This document shows, piece by piece, positions 6,786 through 13,808 of a DNA stretch of 22,085 nt; the first letter of the stretch is position 1, and the number at the start of each line of letters is the position of its first letter. Source of the DNA: Candidatus Helarchaeota archaeon (GTDB lineage Archaea; Asgardarchaeota; Lokiarchaeia; Helarchaeales; HEL-GB-A); contig JAEOSY010000336.1 in the NCBI GenBank assembly GCA_016840125.1, forward strand, positions 1 to 22,085, read 5' to 3'. The translations under genes were made by a program, and so were the position numbers. The notes below the pieces were generated by a model. That model was not told the origin of the DNA. It ran no database searches and was given only the letters and a program-made list of their open reading frames with translations.

Positions 6786-7874
6786 ATGCCTATAACTGAA
6801 CTACAATTGAGCGCTCTAATATTGAGAGTCATTTTTTCCACTACCTGTTATTTTTTAGCATTAATCTTTCTTCTAAAGATTATAAATGCAAAAAAAACAG
6901 AAATTGAAATATCTCCATTTCTCGGTGTTGGGTTATTTGGTTTTTTTTATGGAATTACGCATATATGTTGGACCTTTTATGATTATAACATATATGAATA
7001 TGGCTTTGCCATAGTAAACAATCAAAATATCTTAGATATATATAAAACTGCTATCATAGCAGCATTTTGTGGGATAATTACCCTCGTTTTTATTAGTGAA
7101 AAAATTTTGGGAAAAACTAAGTACATATTTACTATTTTCAGTATAATTAGCTGCATCTATAGTATCTTTTTTTTATTTAAAATCGATCAAATCCGGTTAG
7201 TCGCATATATTTCCATGCCAATTTGTGCAATAATTGTCATTATCGCGTGCATATACACTATATTCTTTAAAACGAAAGGATTTGTCCGAAAAAGATTTGT
7301 ATTTGCGTTTCTTGGTTTGGTGGGATTTTTTGTATTTTATTTAGTAGAAACAGAAGTGGTAATGAGCCTACTGGGACTTTCACGCGAAATTGGGTCAATA
7401 ATTTCTACTACAGGGTCAATTGGGTCCTTTATTCTTTGGGCTTCGATTTTTTTAAGCTTTGAGACCTTTACAGAATTTGATTGGACCGAAAAGTTAAGGG
7501 AGCTTTTTATAATAGCTCCAAATGGAGCAACCCTATTCCATTATTCTTTTATAAAGAAACCAATTCTTCCCGCACCAGACTTAATTTCTTCAGGGCTCAC
7601 GGGAATAAAAGATATTCTGGCAGAAATGGTACAAAGTACTAAGGTATTAAAAGTGGTTGACCATCAAGATGTAAAAATTATTTTTGAATATGGAACCTAT
7701 TCAACGATAGCTTTAATAGTAGATGAAAATTTTAAAATTTATCACTCTAAATTAACTTTGCTAATTGCTAAATTTGAAAATTTGTTCCAAGATTTTCTGT
7801 CCCATTGGAGTGGAGAGGTAGAAGTATTTATTCCCTCCAGACGATTAATCGAAGAAATTTTTTCAGTTGAATGA
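6786..7874 (+). CDS. Seven-helix membrane protein with C-terminal longin/roadblock-like domain
   Basis: This 362-residue protein has two parts. Residues 1-230 hold seven probable membrane helices (about 8-31, 44-66, 85-105, 112-131, 136-161, 169-187 and 204-226). Residues 233-362 form a soluble alpha/beta domain that begins KLRELFIIAPNGATLFHYSF and continues with a helix (ISSGLTGIKDILAEMVQ), strands (LKVVDHQDVKIIFEYG; TIALIVDENF) and a last amphipathic helix. The 'I-x-x-x-NG-x-x-L-F' first hairpin and the strand-helix order are those of longin/roadblock domains, small GTPase-interacting modules common in Asgard archaea and eukaryotic trafficking proteins. It probably sits in the cell membrane with the longin domain in the cytosol, perhaps docking a small GTPase; the partner is inference. 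The ATG at 6786 follows AGGGAAG by five bases. The gene stands alone between decayed sequences. The topology is clear; the longin assignment is a pattern judgement. Confidence 0.72.
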   Translation: MPITELQLSALILRVIFSTTCYFLALIFLLKIINAKKTEIEISPFLGVGLFGFFYGITHICWTFYDYNIYEYGFAIVNNQNILDIYKTAIIAAFCGIITLVFISEKILGKTKYIFTIFSIISCIYSIFFLFKIDQIRLVAYISMPICAIIVIIACIYTIFFKTKGFVRKRFVFAFLGLVGFFVFYLVETEVVMSLLGLSREIGSIISTTGSIGSFILWASIFLSFETFTEFDWTEKLRELFIIAPNGATLFHYSFIKKPILPAPDLISSGLTGIKDILAEMVQSTKVLKVVDHQDVKIIFEYGTYSTIALIVDENFKIYHSKLTLLIAKFENLFQDFLSHWSGEVEVFIPSRRLIEEIFSVE

Positions 7875-8092
7875 GAATAATAAATTGGGAATAAGTGTTG
7901 CAACCACTTGGCATGAAGAGTATGATAGAGAACACCCGCAATGAATATTAGGAGCGAAATTTGAAATAATTTGGTTGATGGTTTTCGAAACTTCTGAATA
8001 ATTGCTACAAAAAGGACACCCATCGCAATGAATATTGTAGATAGATTTATTGCAATAATCCCTAAATCGACAGTCCATACACCAAAATACAT
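7742..8092 (-). pseudogene. Truncated membrane-protein gene, antisense to the 7TM-longin 3' end
   Basis: An open frame of 116 codons starts at ATG 8092, five bases after a good AGAGGG ribosome site. Its first 70 residues look real: two membrane helices (about 8-32 and 42-58), then YHTLHAKWLQHLFPIYY. The remaining residues are polar, without pattern, and lie antisense to the last 130 bases of the 7TM-longin gene, so they are probably read-through of unrelated DNA. The start resembles the first two helices of the 7TM-longin protein in spacing (helix, basic loop, helix ending in a Gly/Tyr/His/Trp-rich stretch). It may therefore be the stump of a related multi-helix protein cut off by a rearrangement. 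Alternatively it is a genuine short two-helix protein with an overlapping tail. Confidence 0.45.
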
Positions 8093-8201
8093 AAAAACCC
8101 TCTAGTAAATGAAAAAATCAACAATTTAATTTTTATCATTTATTCATATGAAAACAGTTTTTAATTTCATTTAGTACATCCCCTTAATTTTTTATGATTT
8201 A

Positions 8202-8256
8202 AGAATACTTTTCTCCCTATTTTGGGAACGGTATGCCTATTCAAAAAATAGGAAAA
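8202..8256. repeat. 55-nt dispersed repeat, copy 2
   Basis: This is the ungapped partner of 5880-5934 (44 of 55 bases identical by hand). It keeps TTTTCTCCCTATT, ACGGTA and AAATAGGAAAA. The middle six bases differ most (GGGA against CCAT). It lies in the gene-free stretch upstream of the truncated minus-strand gene, so it is not simply a terminator of a neighbouring gene. The two copies are in the same orientation and bracket about 2.3 kb of partly decayed DNA. Confidence 0.55.
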
Positions 8257-8459
8257 TTGAAAACCCAATACCAACACAGATCCAAGCAGAATGAACAAAA
8301 GGAAGAATTTTTTCACCAAAACTAAGGGATTAATCTGCTCCACTCACCAGATGGTCCATCTACTATGATTAGGTGATGCTTTCACTATACGCTATATATT
8401 TACTTTTGGTAGAGGGGGGTATATGTTCTAGAGAATATTCAAGGAGAGGCCTTTTTTGA

Positions 8460-8687
8460 GAAAGCTGCGGACGGTGGGGACTCACATTAATTAATTATCC
8501 CGCTAAACCTAAAAGAGTAAATAAAATTGAATCCACTCGTATACGCGATTGTAATAAATTCAAGTTTAATGATTCGCTTTTGGCTGAATTATTTAGGAGA
8601 TCGCCTGGTACAATCTCAGATCATTTATCAAAGGGTAAGAATTTGCCGAAAAACGAAAGCGGATACCATTTATTATTAGATCATTAA
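8460..8687 (+). other. Orphan coding-like fragment without a start codon
   Basis: Between a TGA at 8457 and a TAA at 8685 the plus strand is open for 75 codons, with no ATG, GTG or TTG at its beginning. It reads, in part, KRVNKIESTRIRDCNKFKFN and then SLLAELFRRSPGTISDHLSKG. This has a protein-like mix of charged and hydrophobic residues, and the second part could be a helix-turn-helix-like segment. I cannot assign a family. It is best seen as the 3' end of a decayed gene whose beginning was lost. Confidence 0.3.
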
Positions 8688-8769
8688 TTTTAAACGCTTG
8701 TAGATTATTTCAGCGATTTAAGGAAACTAAAGATTTAATCGAACTCTAATCTATAAATAGGATTAAACC

Positions 8770-8889
8770 CTATGAATTCACTTGAAACCTAGGGTATGCA
8801 TTCTCCGCTTCGGTTTGCTTGACGAACGCGATCTTGCGGAAAACACTCCCGAGCTTATCCCCACTTAAATATATAGCATTTTTTACATT
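8770..8889 (-). other. Short coding-like fragment on the minus strand
   Basis: Between a TGA at 8890-8892 and a TAG at 8770-8772 the minus strand is open for about 39 codons. It reads SGDKLGSVFRKIAFVKQ, then TEAENAYPRFQVNS at the end. The region is clearly richer in G+C than its flanks and the reading has natural composition, suggesting the C-terminal end of a lost gene. No family is recognised and no start codon with a ribosome site is present. Confidence 0.22.
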
Positions 8890-9014
8890 TCAAGAAATTC
8901 TAATTAAGAAACAAACTTTCAGCTCTGAAAAAAATTGTCGTGATCCTTTTTTAAATGATAATTTTATGATAATTTTATCTATTTTTCTTATCAATAAAAT
9001 AGAGGTATAGGATT

Positions 9015-9371
9015 ATGACAAAAAGATTACGAATTATCGGTGCGATAGTAGCTCTTACAGGGGCAATCTTTTATTTTCTAACAATTGGATTAGGTTACAT
9101 AACGACTTTCAGTCAAGGGGTGCCTATAGTGATTCCAGTGATATACATCATGAGTATTTTTACTATTGCGGTTCTCGGTTGTATTCTCCTATTTATGGAT
9201 AGAAATCTTGGTGGGATCTTACCAATAATCAGTGGTGTTATGATTACTATAGGATTATTTATCAACTTTGATGCGGGTTCATGGAGCGGTCCCCTCTCGA
9301 ATAGTTTCCTCTTTGAAATAATTTTACTTATTGCAGGGGGAATTATGGCGCTAGTTGTTGGAACAGAATAG
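9015..9371 (+). CDS. Small four-helix membrane protein, function unknown
   Basis: This gene encodes a 118-residue hydrophobic protein with four likely helices at about residues 7-29, 37-61, 66-84 and 98-116. It has a basic N-terminus (MTKRLR) and short loops, including MDRNLGG between helices 2 and 3. The ATG at 9015 follows AGAGG/AGGAT within ten bases. No conserved functional motif is visible and I do not recognise the family. An oligo-T run follows the gene, so it probably forms its own transcript and is not part of the group starting at 9465. Confidence 0.68.
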   Translation: MTKRLRIIGAIVALTGAIFYFLTIGLGYITTFSQGVPIVIPVIYIMSIFTIAVLGCILLFMDRNLGGILPIISGVMITIGLFINFDAGSWSGPLSNSFLFEIILLIAGGIMALVVGTE

Positions 9372-9392
9372 GGACATATATTCAATTCTAAT

Positions 9393-9404
9393 TCTTTTTT
9401 TTCT
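9393..9404 (+). terminator. Oligo-T terminator after the 9015-9371 gene
   Basis: A TTCTTTTTTTTCTT tract with eight consecutive T (9395-9402) follows the stop codon by about 25 bases. Archaeal RNA polymerase commonly stops on such non-template-strand T runs without a hairpin. Confidence 0.5.
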
Positions 9405-9464
9405 TACCTCAATCTTTTAAGCCGATGACTAATGAGTATTATTAAAGATTAAAGAAGGGATATC

Positions 9465-10631
9465 ATGGATAGTCGAGAGCGAGTACTATCGGCATTGAGC
9501 TTAGAAGAACCAGATCAGGTACCAACCCATGTCATATACCTCGATGCAAATAATGTGGATAATATCATGGGTAAACCAGAGCAAACTGATTTTGAGATGA
9601 TGGCGGAACTACAGAAAGAGTATCCAGACGATTGGATGGACCAACTGAACCAAACTGTAGAACAACTGGAGGTATCCATTTTTTCCCGAATGGTCGAGTC
9701 GGTGTTCCAAATTGGTATAGACACGACTCAAGTGGGGATTGTTCCCGTCGATTTCATTAGTGAAGATGAGATGAAGGATATTTTTGGGCGAGTTTGGATG
9801 CCGTTAGATAATGAAGGGAATATAAATCCTTACTATAAGCATGGAACTATTGACTCTCCTGAGAAATGGGAAATAATTAAACAGGATATCGAAGATCGTG
9901 CTACCGAGAAGTATTGCAAAATGGCAAAGAAATTTTATCGCCGTATTAATAAAAGATTCAAAGAAAAGCATATAGTTATGGTCACCAATGATCTTGCGGG
10001 AATTTTCGAAAGTACGTGGCAGGGAATGAGTTGGGAATATTTTACAAAACAACTTTTTACCAATAAAGATTTTATTTCTGAAGTATTCAACACTTTCACG
10101 GATTTCACTATCGCGTGGTATAATGCTTATATGGATGGCGGGGCAGAAATTTTTGTTGAATCAGGGGATCTCGCCTTCAAAACAGGTCCGTTCATGTCTC
10201 CTAAACTTTTTGAAGAGCTGTTACAGCCATGCTATAAGCGCATTACCAATGCGATACACGAACGGGAGGGTAAAATTATTCTTCATTCCGATGGACATAT
10301 CACCCCTTTGCTCGATTTCATCGTGAATTGCGGTTTTGATGGGCTTCAAAGCCTTGAACCGACTGCAGGGGTTGATTTAGCGGTTGTTAAAAAGAAAATT
10401 GGCGATAGATTATGTTTGCTCGGTAATATCGACACGGGTCAGGTCTTAACCAAAGGTTCCCAAATGGAAGTTGAGGCGGCCGTTAAATATGCAATTAAAA
10501 CCGCAGGTTCAGATGGTGGTTTTATGGTTTCTGCTTCAAACATGCATCCTGCCGTAAAAGTTCAGAATTTAAAGTGGATGGTTGAATCTACACACAAGTT
10601 TGGTAAATATCCTTTGAATTTGAAAGATTAG
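9465..10631 (+). CDS. Uroporphyrinogen-decarboxylase-family (methyltransferase-like) protein
   Basis: This 388-residue protein belongs to the URO-D superfamily, which in archaea and anaerobes mostly contains cobalamin:coenzyme M-type and related methyltransferases (MtaA, MtbA, CmuA) rather than haem enzymes. The barrel is visible throughout. The N-terminus MDSRERVLSALSLEEPDQVP is the usual start. IILHSDGHITPLLDFI (271-286) and the strand QSLEPTAGVDL (295-305), followed by CLLGNIDTGQVL (317-328), are the typical late barrel motifs. SASNMHPAV lies at 356-364. In MtaA-type enzymes the HSDG position reads H-x-C and binds zinc; here it is His-274/Ser/Asp, so that zinc site is missing its Cys. The ATG at 9465 follows GAAGGGA. 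The gene is nine bases upstream of the Fe-S protein gene, suggesting one transcript and a joint corrinoid or C1 role. The substrate is unknown. Confidence 0.85.
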   Translation: MDSRERVLSALSLEEPDQVPTHVIYLDANNVDNIMGKPEQTDFEMMAELQKEYPDDWMDQLNQTVEQLEVSIFSRMVESVFQIGIDTTQVGIVPVDFISEDEMKDIFGRVWMPLDNEGNINPYYKHGTIDSPEKWEIIKQDIEDRATEKYCKMAKKFYRRINKRFKEKHIVMVTNDLAGIFESTWQGMSWEYFTKQLFTNKDFISEVFNTFTDFTIAWYNAYMDGGAEIFVESGDLAFKTGPFMSPKLFEELLQPCYKRITNAIHEREGKIILHSDGHITPLLDFIVNCGFDGLQSLEPTAGVDLAVVKKKIGDRLCLLGNIDTGQVLTKGSQMEVEAAVKYAIKTAGSDGGFMVSASNMHPAVKVQNLKWMVESTHKFGKYPLNLKD

Positions 10632-10640
10632 AACCATGCT

Positions 10641-11360
10641 ATGTTGAAATTTATGAAAAAGAATGGCTTGGAAAATTGGATCATAACCGAGGCAACGCGT
10701 AGAGGTTGTTTAATCGTTGGCTTTGCCGAAGTCAATGATGTCACCCGTAAAGAATTTATAAATGATGATCTCCAGATTGATGAGACGCCTGCTAAATCCA
10801 TTATCATCTTGGCTATGATTTTAGATGACCCAGTTCTAGACGCATGGACTCAATCGCCAACTTGGCCTAAAGGGAAAAATTATATCGATGAAGTGATAGC
10901 CCGAGTTGCCACTGTGATTGCTCTAAAATTAACAAAACGGGGTTACCCTTCGCGGACTTTCAGATATGGTGATGCCTATCTAAAGCATGTATCGACACAC
11001 GCAGGTTTAGGAATTATTGGAAGAAATAATTTATTAATTACACCAGAGTACGGCCCACATATCAGACTTCGAGGGTTACTTACAACGGCTCTATTAATAC
11101 CATCAAAAAATTTAATCAAAAAGTTTACCCCCTGCGCTAACTGTTCTGCGCCTTGCCTTGAAGTGTGTCCGTCTGGCGCATTCCAATCCCCAAAAAAACC
11201 ATTGAAAAACGGAACCCCACAATCAGGCTACAATAAAACCATCTGTCGGGAATATTCACTTGCGAATCTAAAGCAAATCGGACCATTCACCTACCTCTGG
11301 TGCAGAGCATGTGAAGAAGCCTGCCCAATTGGAAATGAAAACCTTCCAAAAGCCAAATAA
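10641..11360 (+). CDS. 4Fe-4S protein related to QueG / reductive dehalogenase
   Basis: This 239-residue protein carries two Cys motifs for [4Fe-4S] clusters: C165-x2-C168-x3-C172-x3-C176-P and, near the end, C221-x2-C224-x3-C228-P. The segment HAGLGIIGRNNLLITPEYG (120-138) is the hallmark shared by epoxyqueuosine reductase (QueG) and reductive dehalogenases. The protein is shorter than QueG, and the Arg/Glu-flanked catalytic Asp motif of QueG is not kept (FRYGDAYLKH at 107-116), so I do not name it queG. It probably transfers electrons to a cobalamin protein or substrate in the cytosol. The ATG at 10641 is nine bases after the URO-D-family gene, with only a weak ribosome site; an internal ATG at 10653 is possible. 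Pairing with a methyltransferase-like protein suggests it reductively activates a corrinoid, which is inference. Confidence 0.8.
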   Translation: MLKFMKKNGLENWIITEATRRGCLIVGFAEVNDVTRKEFINDDLQIDETPAKSIIILAMILDDPVLDAWTQSPTWPKGKNYIDEVIARVATVIALKLTKRGYPSRTFRYGDAYLKHVSTHAGLGIIGRNNLLITPEYGPHIRLRGLLTTALLIPSKNLIKKFTPCANCSAPCLEVCPSGAFQSPKKPLKNGTPQSGYNKTICREYSLANLKQIGPFTYLWCRACEEACPIGNENLPKAK

Positions 11361-11395
11361 AATTTAAAATGTTTGTAGTTGACTAATCCAATTAC

Positions 11396-11402
11396 TATAA
11401 AT
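11396..11402 (+). promoter_or_regulatory. Candidate TATA box for the amidohydrolase gene
   Basis: TATAAAT lies about 23-29 bases before the ATG at 11425. A start at the usual distance would give an almost leaderless mRNA, yet AGGG at 11415-11417 looks like a ribosome site. A second TTATATT at 11404-11410 is too close to the ATG. The call is tentative. Confidence 0.3.
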
Positions 11403-11424
11403 CTTATATTAAAAGGGTTTTTTG

Positions 11425-12369
11425 ATGATTATTGATGCACACTGCCACATTTGGCAACGAGATATGGTTCCAGAGAAGTACTGGCGAAGTTACGCGGCAA
11501 TGCTCGCCCGTATCGTGCCAGGAGGAACAATTGACCAAGTGATGGATACGGAACTCATGCAACAGAGCATGAATGGTTCCGCTGAACGACTCATTGGAGA
11601 AATGGATGGCGCTGGAATTGATAAAGCTGTTGTTTTCGGAGTTGATTGGGGATTAGCTCTTGGCGAGCCGAAGATTCCTATTGAAGAATTCAACAAATAT
11701 ATAGCCGACTCCGCTAAAGAATATTCTGACAAATTGATAGCATTTTTCACGATCGACCCCCGCCGACCAAAAGCTCCTGAATTGTTTGAGAAGGCGCTAA
11801 CGACATGGGAAATGAAGGGATTAAAGCTCCATCCTACAACGGGCTATCATCCGGATGGTGAAAAAACTTATGAATTATATAAAATCGCAGAGAACTATCA
11901 AGTTCCTGTTACAACTCATATTGGATATACTATTGCACTTAAAGGGCGGACAGCTCAAGTAGAATACTTTGATGCTCCAACTACAGATTTCCCAAGTATT
12001 GATTTTAATTTCGCACACTTCAATGATGGGGATACAGAGGTGCTAGTAAATATGATGTTTATGAAACCCAACATCTACTGTGATATCTCTGCATATGGTC
12101 AAATTCTAATGATGAATTCTCCCCCTGATTTCTATCGCCAACTCCGGTTCGCCATGAACCACGGAGGCGTATCAGCACGGGTAATGTTTGGGTCCGATTG
12201 GCCTATGACAAACAATGCCTTGCCACTCGCGAAGTGGGTAAGTACTATACAGAATTTAACAGATCCAAAGATAACCACTATCCTAGAAAAATATGGTTAT
12301 CGAAAATTCAAAAATAAGGAAATAAAACAAATATTGGGAAAAAATGCTGAGCAATTTATGAAATTTTAA
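11425..12369 (+). CDS. Metal-dependent amidohydrolase (ACMSD-like TIM barrel)
   Basis: This 314-residue protein is an amidohydrolase-2 type TIM-barrel enzyme, the family that includes ACMSD decarboxylase and several hydrolases. Counting from a TTG one codon upstream, it shows DAHCHIW with the metal-binding pair His-7/His-9, GLKLHP with His-137, TTHIGYT with His-166, FAHFN with His-199, and FGSDWPM with Asp-259, the expected last metal ligand. The order and spacing are complete, so it is probably active. The ATG at 11425 is chosen because AGGG lies seven bases before it; TTG at 11422 is the alternative. It follows the Fe-S gene by about 64 bases with its own possible promoter, so it may be a separate transcript although it is on the same strand. 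The substrate is unknown; decarboxylation or hydrolysis of a ring compound would fit the family. Confidence 0.82.
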   Translation: MIIDAHCHIWQRDMVPEKYWRSYAAMLARIVPGGTIDQVMDTELMQQSMNGSAERLIGEMDGAGIDKAVVFGVDWGLALGEPKIPIEEFNKYIADSAKEYSDKLIAFFTIDPRRPKAPELFEKALTTWEMKGLKLHPTTGYHPDGEKTYELYKIAENYQVPVTTHIGYTIALKGRTAQVEYFDAPTTDFPSIDFNFAHFNDGDTEVLVNMMFMKPNIYCDISAYGQILMMNSPPDFYRQLRFAMNHGGVSARVMFGSDWPMTNNALPLAKWVSTIQNLTDPKITTILEKYGYRKFKNKEIKQILGKNAEQFMKF

Positions 12370-12399
12370 TACAATAATAATTCAAGTACCCTATCAACC

Positions 12400-12416
12400 T
12401 TTATTTTTCATTTTTG
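12400..12416 (+). terminator. T-rich tract after the amidohydrolase gene
   Basis: TTTATTTTTCATTTTTG follows the stop codon by about 30 bases. It fits an archaeal T-tract terminator, but this DNA is T-rich in general, so the call is weak. Confidence 0.3.
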
Positions 12417-12555
12417 AAATATACAAGAAATTTTAGATTCACTTAAAAATGGGTGGGATCAAATAATTAAATTAAAACGTATTGTAATCCTCATTTGAAA
12501 CGTTAAATCTTATCAAGTTTTATTACCTTTCGAATTGAACAATCGGGGTATGTTT

Positions 12556-13779
12556 ATGGAGAAGTTAGAAAAAACTATCGTGAAAAAGGAAACCGAAATT
12601 GAAAAGTTAAAACAGAAGCTGAAAGATCAAGAAGATAAGCAAAAAAGAGATCAAAGTAGAATAAAGGAAGAAAATAAAGAACTAAGCAATCGTGTGAAAG
12701 AGTTGTTAAAAGAGAAACAGGAAGCTGTTGTTGGAGAAGAACAAGCAACTCACGAAAAGGATCTAATTACTAAGCAGCTAGAGGAGTTGCAAGATGGCAA
12801 TACGAGACTTCACGAGGAACTCGCCCAAGTGGGTGTTTTAAAAGCGGAGATTACAGGTTTAAAATTACGAATTGAGAATCAAGTCACAGGAACTAAAGAA
12901 TTGGAACAGATGTTATTAACAAAAGATGAAATTATCGAACAATTACGCAACTCGGAGATAAAATGTAGAGAAGATATACGATCCAAGAATGATGAAATCG
13001 CGAAAAGAGAAACCATGATTAGTGTCATGAAATCGGGAAAATTAAATATAGAACAATCACTTGAACACGCTGAAGATAAAGCCCACACCTTAAATCAAGA
13101 AATTAGTACATTAAAAACTACACTAATCAATAAAGATGGACAAATTTCACAATTAAATAATAGAATTGAATCCTTAGAAAAAGAAAAGGTTACCCTCAAC
13201 CAAACAATTTTGAGTAAAGATAACGAGATAAATAAGCTAACCACAGAAAAAGCTTCAATAATTACTAAAAATGCTGCAACGGAAGACAATTTAGCTCAAT
13301 TAGAGAAAGGCTTAGAGGATGCTGAAGCTGGACTGATTTCCAGCGCCCTTCCAAATCTTGTTAAAGGTGATTCGCAGGCAGCAGAACGAATTGCTGAAAT
13401 CTCCAGAAGAGTCAAGGCGAATGCAATTCTTTCTATTCCAGAATTTGAAGCGGTACCAGCAATGATCGATCTCGAACACCTACGCACTTCAACAAGGCTA
13501 CGTATTATGACTTATGTGGACTTTAATAATCCACAACATAAAGAAATATTCAAACTAATCTCTCGCCCAAATATCCTAATTCGTCACAATGAGCAGAGAA
13601 ATCTTTGGGGTATTAATCGTGATCATGAAGAGCTACTTATTGCGCCGAGGGATGATAAAGGCACTCCAACGGGTTTGATTGTACGAGATTCTTTCCAAAT
13701 CGAGCTTCTGGGAAATATTTTATTGGAAAATTGGGGTAAATGCCGAAAAAATGTAGATCAATATAGTTTTCCAGAATAG
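12556..13779 (+). CDS. Long coiled-coil protein with C-terminal TrmB-like sensor domain
   Basis: This protein of about 407 residues starts with an almost unbroken charged coiled coil (about residues 1-258: long runs of E, K, Q and L in heptads, with few prolines and only one glycine cluster). It then has a helical linker (ERIAEISRRVKANAIL) and a globular alpha/beta domain of about 110 residues. That domain contains LRIMTYVDFNN, IRHNEQRNLWGINRDHEELL and IELLGNILLENWGKC. The pattern 'strand, L-x-x-RPN-x-x-IRH, NRD-x-EELLIAP, ... LLGNILLENW' resembles the ligand-sensing C-terminal domain of archaeal TrmB-type regulators, but no winged helix is present. ATG 12556 is chosen because CGGGGT lies six bases before it; ATG 12550 and TTG 12535 give longer forms. 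It is cytosolic, with no signal or membrane segment. The role is unknown, perhaps a scaffold or signalling protein. It is convergent with the trp operon. Confidence 0.75.
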   Translation: MEKLEKTIVKKETEIEKLKQKLKDQEDKQKRDQSRIKEENKELSNRVKELLKEKQEAVVGEEQATHEKDLITKQLEELQDGNTRLHEELAQVGVLKAEITGLKLRIENQVTGTKELEQMLLTKDEIIEQLRNSEIKCREDIRSKNDEIAKRETMISVMKSGKLNIEQSLEHAEDKAHTLNQEISTLKTTLINKDGQISQLNNRIESLEKEKVTLNQTILSKDNEINKLTTEKASIITKNAATEDNLAQLEKGLEDAEAGLISSALPNLVKGDSQAAERIAEISRRVKANAILSIPEFEAVPAMIDLEHLRTSTRLRIMTYVDFNNPQHKEIFKLISRPNILIRHNEQRNLWGINRDHEELLIAPRDDKGTPTGLIVRDSFQIELLGNILLENWGKCRKNVDQYSFPE

Positions 13780-13808
13780 TTTCCCTTATTCTTTTTTATT
13801 TTTTTATT
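13780..13808 (+). terminator. T-rich terminator after the coiled-coil gene
   Basis: Directly after the stop codon the plus strand reads C/T-rich DNA with two runs of T (CTTTTTTATTTTTTTATT at 13791-13808). This suits archaeal termination of the coiled-coil transcript. It overlaps the last codons of trpA on the other strand; only 16 bases separate the two stop codons. Confidence 0.5.

Larger units (their letters stand above)
8093..9014. other. 922-base stretch without an intact gene
   Basis: This stretch is mostly AT-rich and carries no complete gene. It contains the ribosome site of the truncated minus-strand gene (8098-8103), the second copy of the 55-nt repeat (8202-8256), an orphan coding-like fragment on the plus strand (8460-8687), and another on the minus strand (8770-8889) that is richer in G+C than its surroundings. 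A short inverted repeat ACCCTA...TAGGGT lies at about 8767-8795. A 63-codon frame at 8819-9010 starts with TTG, lacks a ribosome site and is antisense to the second fragment; I do not call it. Confidence 0.55.

Noticed and set aside
8767..8795. ACCCTA...TAGGGT inverted repeat as a possible structured RNA
   Set aside because: The stem is only six pairs with a long loop. The G+C-richer neighbour reads better as a coding fragment, and no tRNA- or rRNA-like signature is present.
8819..9010. 63-codon plus-strand frame with TTG start
   Set aside because: It has no ribosome site, crosses AT-rich DNA, and is antisense to a more natural minus-strand reading.
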